From: Arthrobacter sp.
GTDB lineage: Bacteria > Actinomycetota > Actinomycetes > Actinomycetales > Micrococcaceae
Assembly: GCA_030146405.1 (NCBI GenBank)
Contig: JASLBS010000243.1
Span: 1-22,863 of the forward strand
Length of the DNA: 22,863 bases
Direction: 5' to 3'
The notes beneath the pieces are model-generated. The model did not search any database, was not told the DNA's origin, and worked only from the letters and a program-made list of their open reading frames with translations. Within the stretch, counting starts at the first letter, position 1, and each line of letters opens with the position of its first letter. Positions 1 to 6,021 of this stretch are shown in pieces. The translations under genes were made by a program, and so were the position numbers.

Positions 1-175
1 CGGACTGCACGTCGAGATGACCGGCGACGACGTCGCGGAGTGCCTGGGAGGCGCGGACCCGATCGACCAGGACGCCTTCCTCGAGCGCTACGAGTCCGTC
101 TGTGATCCGCGCCTCAATCACATGCAGTCCCTGGAGATGGCATTCCTCGTGGCCGGAGCCCTGTCCAAGAGCTGA
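1..175 (+). CDS. Class II 3-deoxy-D-arabino-heptulosonate 7-phosphate (DAHP) synthase, C-terminal fragment
   Basis: Only the last 57 codons are present (reading from base 2, TGA at 173-175); the gene starts outside the window. The segment GLHVEMTGDDVAECLGG, followed by a Cys-Asp-Pro-Arg-Leu-Asn stretch and a hydrophobic end (SLEMAFLVAGAL), matches the C-terminus of plant-type (class II) DAHP synthases such as AroG (Rv2178c) of M. tuberculosis. The family condenses phosphoenolpyruvate with erythrose 4-phosphate, the first step of the shikimate pathway, in the cytoplasm. The neighbouring PknL-type kinase is the same neighbour as in mycobacteria, which supports the call. A strong terminator follows 16 nt after the stop. 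The N-terminal regulatory part and metal-binding residues are not visible here. The family assignment is fairly certain; class II enzymes are named aroF, aroG or aroH in different genomes, so no symbol is given. Confidence 0.85.
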   Translation, partial: GLHVEMTGDDVAECLGGADPIDQDAFLERYESVCDPRLNHMQSLEMAFLVAGALSKS

Positions 176-191
176 GCCTTCTGCAAGGAGG

Positions 192-231
192 ACGGAGGGC
201 GGGCCACCCCGGCGGGTGGCCCGCCCTCCGT
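192..231. terminator. Two-way intrinsic terminator between convergent DAHP synthase and kinase genes
   Basis: An 18-bp perfect stem (192-209 pairing with 214-231) closes a 4-nt loop (CGGC). On the plus strand it runs into TTCTTT, a proper U-tract for ending the DAHP synthase transcript. The kinase gene on the minus strand stops at 259, so the same hairpin lies 27 nt downstream of it and probably ends that transcript too, although no T-run follows on that side. Confidence 0.85.
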
Positions 232-258
232 TCTTTCCAGGGACGTACGGTCGGGTGT

Positions 259-2514
259 CTAGGTGACGGTGATCCGGATGGTACTGCCCTCGGGTTGCTC
301 GCCCGTCGCGCTCTGACCCGCCACCAGCCCGAGGACCGCACTGCCGAAGGTGTAGTCCACCTGAGCCGTGAACCCCGCCTCCTCGAGGGCAGCGATCGCT
401 CGGGCCTCCGGCAGGGAGAAGACATTAGGCACACGCACCAGTCGGGGTCCCTGCGAGAAGGTCAGCGTCACGGTAGTACCGCGTTGCACGGCTCCGTCCC
501 GGGGACTCTGCGTCACGACCGCGTCCGCCGGTACGGTGCGGCTGTACTCCCGGTCCTCGCTGACCTCCACCTCCAGCCCCACACCCTCCAGTGCGGACAC
601 GGCCTCCGATTCCTCGAGCCCGGTGACGTCCGGTACCTCGATCGGAGCCGGCCCCCGCGAGACCACGAGATCGACGCCTGCTCCGCGACGCCGATCGGCG
701 GCCGGATCAGGAGCCTGCCGGAGGACCACCCCCGCTGCAGCTGTCTCGCTGTACTCCTCGCGGATCTCACCCACGGCCAGTTCGACGGCCGTCAGATCGG
801 CCACGGCGTCGGCACGCGTCGCGCCGACCACGTCCGGCACCTCGAACAGTTCCGGTCCCCTCGAGACGATCAGCTCCACGCGTTCGAAGCGCCGGATCTC
901 CGACGCAGCCGCGGGCTCGGTCCCGATCACGAGTCCGGCCAGTACCTCGTCGTCGAAGACCTCCTGCGTGGACAGGGACCCGAGGCCCTCCTCGCCGAGA
1001 GCCGCCCGGGCGTCGGCGAGCGGCGTGTTCGCGACGTCTGGCAGCGACACCGTGCCGGCAGGGCCTGCACCGAAGAACCAGCCAGCGGCCGTGACGACGC
1101 CGGCCAGAAGGACCAGGAGCACCACCAGCAGGCGTGACGACCTCCTCCTCGTCCTGCCGGAGAGCGACTTCTGCGGCCGTTGCGCCAGCCGGTCCGCTTG
1201 ACGCTTCGACAGCCGGCGCTGCCCGCTGCCCGTTGCAGCAGATGCCCCGCTCGAGGACCGGCGGATGGTCTGCCGGTCCTCCGACGGATGGTCCTGTGGC
1301 TCCCACCGGGGTGCTTCGGTCCACCCTGCTGCATCGGGCGCCGCCCGGTCACTACTGCGTCCCGTTCCCGTAGCGGCGGACGGCGGTCGGGAGGGCATCG
1401 CCCCGATCACCCGTGTGGCGTTGTCGTCCCGGCGGATGACGCGGGTGCTGTTCTCGTCCTCGCTCGCAGGTCCCGAGAACGCCTGCGTCACCGATTCCGC
1501 ACCCCCGCGCGTGGCATGGGGGCCATGGCGGAGGGCCGACGGCGGAAGGGTCTCGGTGGCGGGATCCCCGGTCGGCGGCCGGGGTATCGCCGTCATCGTC
1601 AACTGGTCCTGGCCGGGCAGCGGATCCGGCGTAGCGGCCGGCGCGAAGTCCAGCTCGGCCGCCGAGAGATGAGTACGGATGTGGCGGAGTTCGCCCAGCA
1701 GGGCCGTCCCGTCCACCGGGCGTGCCTCCGGATCGCGCGAGGTGCACCACTGGACCAGCTCGTCGATGTCCGCCGCGAGGCCCGGAAGGATCGTGGAGGG
1801 AGCCGGGACATCGTGCTGTGCGTGCTGGAGGGCCACCTGGATGGGTACCTCACCGGTGAAGGGCTGCTGCCCGGTGAGCAGCTCGAAGAGCATGACGCCG
1901 GTGGAGTAGATGTCGCTCTGTGCCTCGGCCGGTTGTCCGAGGACGAGTTCGGGGGAGAGGTAGGCCACCGTCCCCACGAGGGTTGCCGTGCCGGTGCTCG
2001 CGGAGGCTGCCCGGGCGAGGCCGAAGTCCGCGATCTTCACCTGGCCCGTGTCCGAGAGCAGGACGTTCTCCGGTTTCACGTCCCGATGGATCAACCCGGC
2101 CTCGTGCGCCGCTGCGAGCCCCTCCACCACGGCGTCCAGCAGGGCCAGCGCGCGACGTGGGGTGAGGCGGCCGTGCGCACGTAGCTCGTCCCGCAGTGTA
2201 CGGCCCTGCACGAACTCCATCACGAGGTAAGCGACGGTCGCCCCACCGACGTCGTCGACGCCCTGGTCCAGTACCCCCACCACATGGGGATGGGAGAGGC
2301 GGGCGGCGGATTTCGCCTCCTGCTCGAACCGGACGACGAACCCGGGCTCATCGGCGAGGTGCGGATACAGCACCTTGAGAGCGACGCGCCGATCCAGGCG
2401 CCGGTCCGTGGCCAGGTAGACGGTGGACATTCCTCCGCGCGCCAATCTCGAGTGGACCACGTAGCGTCCGTCCACGATCACGCCCTCGAGGGGGTCCTTC
2501 CGTTGCTGCTGCAC
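259..2514 (-). CDS. PknL-type transmembrane Ser/Thr protein kinase with four PASTA domains
   Basis: A 751-residue membrane kinase. The N-terminal kinase domain (about 18-285) shows a glycine loop (LARGGMSTVYLA), ATP-binding Lys47 (VALKVL), catalytic loop HRDVKPEN at 143-150 with Asp145 as base, DFG at 163-165, Thr-rich activation loop (171-182) and SPE at 187-189. A polar linker of about 180 residues leads to one membrane helix (about 461-482), preceded by a basic stop-transfer patch. Outside are four PASTA repeats (about 486-553, 554-621, 622-690, 691-751), each opening with a V-P-D/N-V type motif. PASTA domains bind peptidoglycan fragments or lipid II in PknB/Stk kinases, so this is probably a wall-state sensor. 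Position next to DAHP synthase and an Rv2175c-type gene makes it the counterpart of mycobacterial PknL, which as far as I recall lacks PASTA repeats. The start is GTG at 2514 with no spaced Shine-Dalgarno, fitting a leaderless mRNA. Confidence 0.93.
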   Translation of the reverse strand: MQQQRKDPLEGVIVDGRYVVHSRLARGGMSTVYLATDRRLDRRVALKVLYPHLADEPGFVVRFEQEAKSAARLSHPHVVGVLDQGVDDVGGATVAYLVMEFVQGRTLRDELRAHGRLTPRRALALLDAVVEGLAAAHEAGLIHRDVKPENVLLSDTGQVKIADFGLARAASASTGTATLVGTVAYLSPELVLGQPAEAQSDIYSTGVMLFELLTGQQPFTGEVPIQVALQHAQHDVPAPSTILPGLAADIDELVQWCTSRDPEARPVDGTALLGELRHIRTHLSAAELDFAPAATPDPLPGQDQLTMTAIPRPPTGDPATETLPPSALRHGPHATRGGAESVTQAFSGPASEDENSTRVIRRDDNATRVIGAMPSRPPSAATGTGRSSDRAAPDAAGWTEAPRWEPQDHPSEDRQTIRRSSSGASAATGSGQRRLSKRQADRLAQRPQKSLSGRTRRRSSRLLVVLLVLLAGVVTAAGWFFGAGPAGTVSLPDVANTPLADARAALGEEGLGSLSTQEVFDDEVLAGLVIGTEPAAASEIRRFERVELIVSRGPELFEVPDVVGATRADAVADLTAVELAVGEIREEYSETAAAGVVLRQAPDPAADRRRGAGVDLVVSRGPAPIEVPDVTGLEESEAVSALEGVGLEVEVSEDREYSRTVPADAVVTQSPRDGAVQRGTTVTLTFSQGPRLVRVPNVFSLPEARAIAALEEAGFTAQVDYTFGSAVLGLVAGQSATGEQPEGSTIRITVT

Positions 2515-2520
2515 CCCTCG

Positions 2521-2526
2521 ATCCTA
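2521..2526 (-). promoter_or_regulatory. Putative -10 box of a leaderless kinase promoter
   Basis: On the minus strand TAGGAT is followed by exactly six bases (CGAGGG) and then the GTG start of the kinase. Actinobacterial RNA polymerase usually starts 6-7 nt after a TANNNT box, so the transcript would begin at or next to the start codon. No good -35 is visible at 16-18 nt spacing, which is common in high-GC actinobacteria. The start site itself is inferred. Confidence 0.5.
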
Positions 2527-2540
2527 ATCCTGAGCAGCAA

Positions 2541-2573
2541 AGAGGGCGGGACCACCATGTGATCCCGCCCTCT
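2541..2573 (-). terminator. Intrinsic terminator after the LysM transglycosylase gene
   Basis: A perfect 11-bp stem (2541-2551 with 2563-2573) encloses an 11-nt loop. It lies 31 nt after the transglycosylase stop on the minus strand and before the kinase promoter, so the two same-strand genes are probably separate transcripts. Only a short TT follows the stem on the minus strand, so termination may be incomplete. Confidence 0.65.
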
Positions 2574-2603
2574 CCGGATCCCTGGGCCCGGCCGGGGACC
2601 CTC

Positions 2604-3971
2604 CTACTGGAAGGTGCGCTGGTGGGCCTTGATGGCGGCCACATATCGCTTGGTGTCCTCGAACATCCCGCGGTTCTGCACCGAGTGCTGTCCCTGGTAG
2701 TAGGACGCGATCGCGATGTCCAGGGACGGGCTCGTGCGGACGAGCGAGCGGATGATGGCCACACCGGCGGTCACGTTGTCATAGGGATCGAGCAGGTTCA
2801 ACGTGCGGCCCACGAGATCACTGGCCCACTGCCCCGAGGAGGGGATGACCTGCATGGTGCCGATCGCGTTGGCAGGGGAGACGGCCCGCTGGTTGAAGCT
2901 CGATTCCTGGAGGGCGAACGCGAGGGCGAGGCTGGGATCGACTCCCATCGAGCGTGCGGTGTCGGCGACGATCTGCCGCATCTCGGCCGGGGAGGGAGCC
3001 GACACCGCAGTGAGCAGGGCTTTGTTCGCGTTGGCGTCCGCTACCACCCGGTCCGGGTACTGGTAGCCCAAAAAGGTCGACGGGACCAGGTCGCCTGCCG
3101 GCGTCGGTGCGGGTGCCGGGGCTCCGCCCTGTCCCGCAAGCGCCAGCTTCTGGCCCGGGTAGATGACGGTGCTCGTGGACATCCGGTTGGCCGCCAGGAG
3201 GTCCGTCAGGCGCACCCCGTTGCGGGAGGCGATCGCGCCGAGCGTGTCACCCGCCTTGACGGTGTAGGAACCCGCAGCAGGAGCAGGAGCAGGAGCAGGA
3301 GCAGACTGGGCTGTCGGCGGGGTGGCCTGTGCTGACACGGTGCCGGTCAGCGAGAGAACCTGTCCGGGCCGGATGATCGAGGTCATCGACAGCTTGTTGG
3401 CCGTCAGGATGCTCTGGAGACTCACCCCGTTGCGGGAAGCGATGGCGCCGAGCGTGTCTCCGGACTTCACCGTGTAGGTTGCGGCGCCGGACGTCGGTGC
3501 GACGGGGGCCGCAGGGGCGGGTGTCGCCGCCGGCGCAGCGCTTCCTGAGAGCTTGATCTTCTGCCCGGGGTAGATGATGGTCCGGACGTCAAGCTTGTTG
3601 AGCTTCAGAACTGCTTCGGTGGACAACCCGTGACGTGCAGCGACGGCGCCGACTGTGTCCCCGGGCCTGATGGTGTAGTCGCTGGGTACGGTCTGCGTGG
3701 CAATCGTGACGTTCAGGACGGGAACCTGAATGGCGACGAGCTCGGCCGGAACGACCGCACGTGGCAGAACGGGTATCACCGGCCCGACCTGCCGGGTCAC
3801 CGGGACCTGGTGAGGCGGCGTTGCCGACGCCGGCTGGGCGAGCGCGACGGAAGAGAGAATCACCGCGGGGATGGCGGCGGTGGCTACGGCGGCATGGAGA
3901 CCGCTGGGGCTGGCGCCGCGGGCCTTCCAGTGCGTGCCGTGCAGCGGTGCGATCGATCGCTGGGCAGTCAT
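2604..3971 (-). CDS. Secreted lytic transglycosylase with three LysM domains and a C-terminal SLT domain
   Basis: 455 residues. Residues 1-50 form a signal peptide: basic start, hydrophobic Ala-rich core (about 26-46) and a likely cleavage after ASA at 48-50. Three LysM domains follow (about 99-142, 166-209, 236-279), each with a YT-(I/V)-(R/K)-x-GDT opening and a (Y/R)PGQ end; they bind peptidoglycan glycan chains. Pro/Ala-rich linkers separate them. The C-terminal transglycosylase domain (about 330-455) carries the catalytic Glu356 in ALQES and the substrate motif AIGTMQVIP. The family cleaves MurNAc-GlcNAc bonds, forming 1,6-anhydro ends, during wall turnover. The start is ATG at 3971 because it gives the signal peptide and has GAGGAA seven bases upstream; longer in-frame starts up to 4262 would bury the signal peptide. 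It lies upstream of the PASTA kinase on the same strand and divergent from the Rv2175c-like gene. An Rpf-like muralytic role is a less likely alternative. Confidence 0.9.
   Translation of the reverse strand: MTAQRSIAPLHGTHWKARGASPSGLHAAVATAAIPAVILSSVALAQPASATPPHQVPVTRQVGPVIPVLPRAVVPAELVAIQVPVLNVTIATQTVPSDYTIRPGDTVGAVAARHGLSTEAVLKLNKLDVRTIIYPGQKIKLSGSAAPAATPAPAAPVAPTSGAATYTVKSGDTLGAIASRNGVSLQSILTANKLSMTSIIRPGQVLSLTGTVSAQATPPTAQSAPAPAPAPAAGSYTVKAGDTLGAIASRNGVRLTDLLAANRMSTSTVIYPGQKLALAGQGGAPAPAPTPAGDLVPSTFLGYQYPDRVVADANANKALLTAVSAPSPAEMRQIVADTARSMGVDPSLALAFALQESSFNQRAVSPANAIGTMQVIPSSGQWASDLVGRTLNLLDPYDNVTAGVAIIRSLVRTSPSLDIAIASYYQGQHSVQNRGMFEDTKRYVAAIKAHQRTFQ
3277..3304 (+). repeat. GCAGGA hexanucleotide tandem repeat in the LysM2-LysM3 linker
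   Basis: Four perfect GCAGGA units plus four more bases, given on the plus strand. In the transglycosylase gene (minus strand) they encode part of an Ala-Pro-Ala-Pro linker at about residues 223-233. Each unit is two codons, so slippage would change linker length without a frameshift. Confidence 0.9.
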
Positions 3972-4073
3972 GTTTCGTTCCTCGTCTGTTGGCGGCTGAG
4001 TCCGCGCGGACGCGCACGCCTGGGGGCCTGAGAGTCCGGGCAGGAGTGCGCACGTGCTGTGATGCGGGAGAGT

Positions 4074-4113
4074 CGGTGTTGACACCGTTACATGTGTGAC
4101 TCCTGTGAACCTA
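4074..4113 (-). promoter_or_regulatory. Candidate promoter and operator region of the transglycosylase gene
   Basis: This lies in the 305-nt gap between the divergent transglycosylase and Rv2175c-like genes. On the minus strand a -10-like TAGGTT occupies 4113-4108, implying a leader of about 130 nt; no convincing -35 is seen. Just downstream are two GTNAC half-sites four bases apart (4087-4091 and 4096-4100, minus reading GTCAC then GTAAC) and a 6-bp inverted repeat with a 2-nt centre (CGGTGT, 4074-4079, with ACACCG, 4082-4087). Paired GTNAC elements recall MtrA sites upstream of actinobacterial wall hydrolases, but the spacing is shorter than I would expect. The rest of the gap (3972-4073, 4114-4276) shows no gene I can support. 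Confidence 0.35.
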
Positions 4114-4276
4114 CACGACAACGGGAGTGGCACAGGGCGCTGATCAACCGCATCATGCTGCCCTCGTGCGTGTCGGATTCGACGTCGAACAGCCCAAGTC
4201 CGGCGCAGGAGGAGCGGTGTCCGATGACACCTTCGCGCGGCTGGAGTTGACTGCACGGGCATGGCACCCTTGAACG

Positions 4277-4630
4277 GTGACTGAACTCGAACAACTCGTC
4301 CCGTCCTGGCTCAACCTTCCCGAGGTCGCAGAGACCCTCGGCCTGCCCATCACCAAGGTGCATGCACTCATCAGCGAACGATCCCTCGTCAGCGTCCGGA
4401 TCGGGGAGCGCAACATCCGTAGCGTGCCGGCCGACTTCTTCGTGGAAGGCGCTGTGCTCGACAGCCTGAAGGGTACCGTCGTGGTGCTGGGTGATTCCGG
4501 TTACGGGGACGAGGACATCATTCGCTGGTTGTACACCGAGGACGAATCACTTCCCGGCCGTCCGATCGACGCCATGCGCAACGGAAGAAAGACCGAGATC
4601 CGCCGCCGCGCACAAGCGGCGGCCTGGTAA
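4277..4630 (+). CDS. Rv2175c-family small DNA-binding protein (probable PknL substrate)
   Basis: 117 residues. Residues about 12-40 (WLNLPEVAETLGLPITKVH and following) form a helix-turn-helix of the excisionase / winged-helix type. The C-terminal half has the family pattern IIRWLYTEDESLPGRPIDAM and ends in an Arg-rich helix, RRRAQAAAW, close to the end of M. tuberculosis Rv2175c. In M. tuberculosis the protein binds DNA, and phosphorylation by PknL at a Thr in its N-terminal tail weakens binding. Here a PknL-type kinase lies one gene away. The start is GTG at 4277: an in-frame TGA at 4271-4273 excludes anything longer. No Shine-Dalgarno precedes this GTG, so the translation signal is unclear. 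The tail before the helix-turn-helix is only about 10 residues with Thr2 as its sole Thr, so the mycobacterial phosphosite is not obviously kept. Target genes are unknown. Confidence 0.82.
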   Translation: MTELEQLVPSWLNLPEVAETLGLPITKVHALISERSLVSVRIGERNIRSVPADFFVEGAVLDSLKGTVVVLGDSGYGDEDIIRWLYTEDESLPGRPIDAMRNGRKTEIRRRAQAAAW

Positions 4631-4669
4631 CGGCCAGAGCCGGCAGCCGACGCCGCATGGCGGGAGCCC

Positions 4670-4697
4670 GTCAGCGGTGGTGCTCCGGGTCGCTGAC
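4670..4697. terminator. Weak hairpin between convergent genes
   Basis: A 7-bp inverted repeat (GTCAGCG at 4670-4676 with CGCTGAC at 4691-4697, 14-nt loop) sits in the 87-nt gap between the Rv2175c-like gene and the polyprenyl synthetase, which converge here. It has no T-tract on either side, so a terminator role is only suggested by position. Confidence 0.3.
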
Positions 4698-4717
4698 TCC
4701 GGTCCTGCCCGTGCACC

Positions 4718-5842
4718 TCACGCGGTCCGGGTGACCGCGGCCTCGGCCAACAGCTGAAGTGCCTGCCGGGAGATCGCGTCCACCTCCAGGCGGGCGAGGG
4801 CCGTGAAAGCCTCCTCCGATTTCTCCGCGATGAGCCGTTCCGTCAGCTCGAGTGCACCGCTCCCGGTGATCAGCGCGCGCAACGTCGTCACGGCGTCCTC
4901 GTCGAGGGTGGTATCGCCCAGCATCCTGTTGATGGTCGCTCGCGACTCCTCGTCGCTCGCTCCGAGGGCCCGGGCTATCAGGAGCGTCCGCTTCCCCTCG
5001 CGCAGATCGTCTCCTGCTGGTTTGCCCGTCACGTCAGGATCACCGAAGACGCCGAGGATGTCGTCCCTGAGCTGGAAGGCCTCGCCGAGGGGGAGTGCGA
5101 AGGCCGAGTAGGCCGTCAGGAGAGTTTCGTCCGCTCCTGCCAACGCGCCGCCGAGCATGAGGGGGCGCTCCATCGAGTATTTCGCGGACTTGAAGCGCAG
5201 GATGTTCAGGGCACGTTCCTCGGCGACCTCCGGGGTCTGATCAGGACCGACCGCCTCCTCCAGCAGGTCGAGGTACTGGCCGGCCATGACCTCGGTCCGC
5301 ATCCGATTGAAGATCGTCCGGGCGGTGTCACCCGCGACCTCCCGGCACGCTGCTGTGAAGAGTTCCTCGCTGAACGAAAGGCAGAGGTCCCCCGCGAGGA
5401 TGGCCGCCGAGACCCCGAACCGTTCGGGGTCGAGGTGCCACCCCGCGTCGGTGTGCCGCGTACTGAACTGGCGATGCACACTCGGCCGACCGCGGCGCGT
5501 CTCCGACCGGTCGATGATGTCGTCATGGATCAGGGCTGCGGCCTGGAAGAACTCGAGGGCCGTCCCGGCCACGGTGGGGGCCACGGCATCCGCCGATCCT
5601 CCAGCGGCCCGCCATCCCCAGTAACACAGGAGTGCCCGCATGCGCTTGCCACCGCCGGTGAGGGTGGCGATGCTCGAGATGAGCGGGAGGGACTCTTCGG
5701 AGATCTCGGTCAGCACATTCCGCTGTTCGGCCAGGAACTGCTCGATCGTCTGCGAGAGCGATGTCCGGAAGAGGCTCTGCTCGATCGCGATGACATCGTC
5801 GGAAGAACCACCCGGGTCGGGGGTGGCAGGGGCGGACAGCAT
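4718..5842 (-). CDS. Polyprenyl (geranylgeranyl-type) diphosphate synthase
   Basis: 374 residues, a trans-isoprenyl diphosphate synthase. It adds isopentenyl diphosphate units to an allylic primer in the cytoplasm, feeding carotenoid, menaquinone or other prenyl lipids. Motifs in order: GGGKRMR (63-69), first Asp-rich motif DDIID at 107-111 followed by the RRGRPSVH segment, GDLCLSFS (151-158), KSAKYS (218-223) and second Asp-rich motif DDILGVFGD (260-268). The residues 4 and 5 before the first Asp motif are Ala, not aromatic, which argues against a short-chain (C15) product. The place next to the Rv2175c-like gene corresponds to idsA2 in mycobacteria. I start at ATG 5842, which has GGGAG four bases upstream; a GTG at 5881 would add 13 residues but overlaps a likely -10 box. 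Exact product length cannot be read from sequence. Confidence 0.88.
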   Translation of the reverse strand: MLSAPATPDPGGSSDDVIAIEQSLFRTSLSQTIEQFLAEQRNVLTEISEESLPLISSIATLTGGGKRMRALLCYWGWRAAGGSADAVAPTVAGTALEFFQAAALIHDDIIDRSETRRGRPSVHRQFSTRHTDAGWHLDPERFGVSAAILAGDLCLSFSEELFTAACREVAGDTARTIFNRMRTEVMAGQYLDLLEEAVGPDQTPEVAEERALNILRFKSAKYSMERPLMLGGALAGADETLLTAYSAFALPLGEAFQLRDDILGVFGDPDVTGKPAGDDLREGKRTLLIARALGASDEESRATINRMLGDTTLDEDAVTTLRALITGSGALELTERLIAEKSEEAFTALARLEVDAISRQALQLLAEAAVTRTA

Positions 5843-5879
5843 GGATCTCCCGGGCAGCTCGGCTGGTCGTGGTCCGTCC

Positions 5880-5907
5880 ACTCTAGTCGTCCGTCGGGGG
5901 CGGTCAT
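5880..5907 (-). promoter_or_regulatory. Putative promoter of the polyprenyl synthase gene
   Basis: On the minus strand ATGACC (5907-5902, four of six bases of TTGACA) is followed after 16 bases by TAGAGT (5885-5880, a TANNNT box). Initiation near 5873 would give a leader of about 30 nt containing the GGGAG ribosome site before ATG 5842, and would leave the alternative GTG at 5881 outside the transcript. Confidence 0.45.
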
Positions 5908-5924
5908 CGCCGCGTCGACGGCTC

Positions 5925-5962
5925 GGCGACCGCGTGCCCGTCGTGTCGCCGACGCGGTCGCC
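5925..5962. repeat. Inverted repeat in the polyprenyl synthase / dinB divergent gap
   Basis: GGCGACCGCG (5925-5934) and CGCGGTCGCC (5953-5962) are perfect 10-bp inverted copies, extended by one T-A pair inside, with a 16-nt centre. The element lies upstream of both divergent genes, about 47 bp before the dinB -10 box and about 18 bp upstream of the synthase -35-like box. It could be an operator or a cruciform/hairpin; there is no T-tract for a terminator. Confidence 0.5.
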
Positions 5963-6009
5963 CGATGGTGCGCGCGGCGTCTCGACCTGCGGCTGTCAGC
6001 GGGGCTGCC

Positions 6010-6015
6010 TACGAT
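6010..6015 (+). promoter_or_regulatory. Putative -10 box of a leaderless dinB promoter
   Basis: TACGAT is followed by six bases (GGGAGG) and then GTG at 6022, the same geometry as at the kinase gene. The GGGAGG touches the start codon directly and so cannot act as a normally spaced Shine-Dalgarno. No consensus -35 and no GAAC-N4-GTTC type LexA box is seen between the two divergent genes. Confidence 0.5.
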
Positions 6016-6021
6016 GGGAGG

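Noticed and set aside
4101..4117. CRP/GlxR-like site TGTGAACCTACACG
   Set aside because: It matches the TGTG-N6-CACA outline in seven of eight outer bases only and fails the longer TGTGA-N6-TCACA form; too common to claim.
3972..4140. A ydaO-type cyclic di-AMP riboswitch upstream of the wall hydrolase, as found before some actinobacterial hydrolases
   Set aside because: I looked for the conserved GACAGCTAACCTCG-like core on the minus strand and did not find it.
2604..4262. Longer start for the transglycosylase at 4262
   Set aside because: The added 97 residues have no family resemblance, would place the signal peptide internally and cross the likely promoter; ATG 3971 has a good ribosome site.
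5882..6021. LexA (SOS) box for dinB
   Set aside because: No GAAC-N4-GTTC or close variant is present in the gap.
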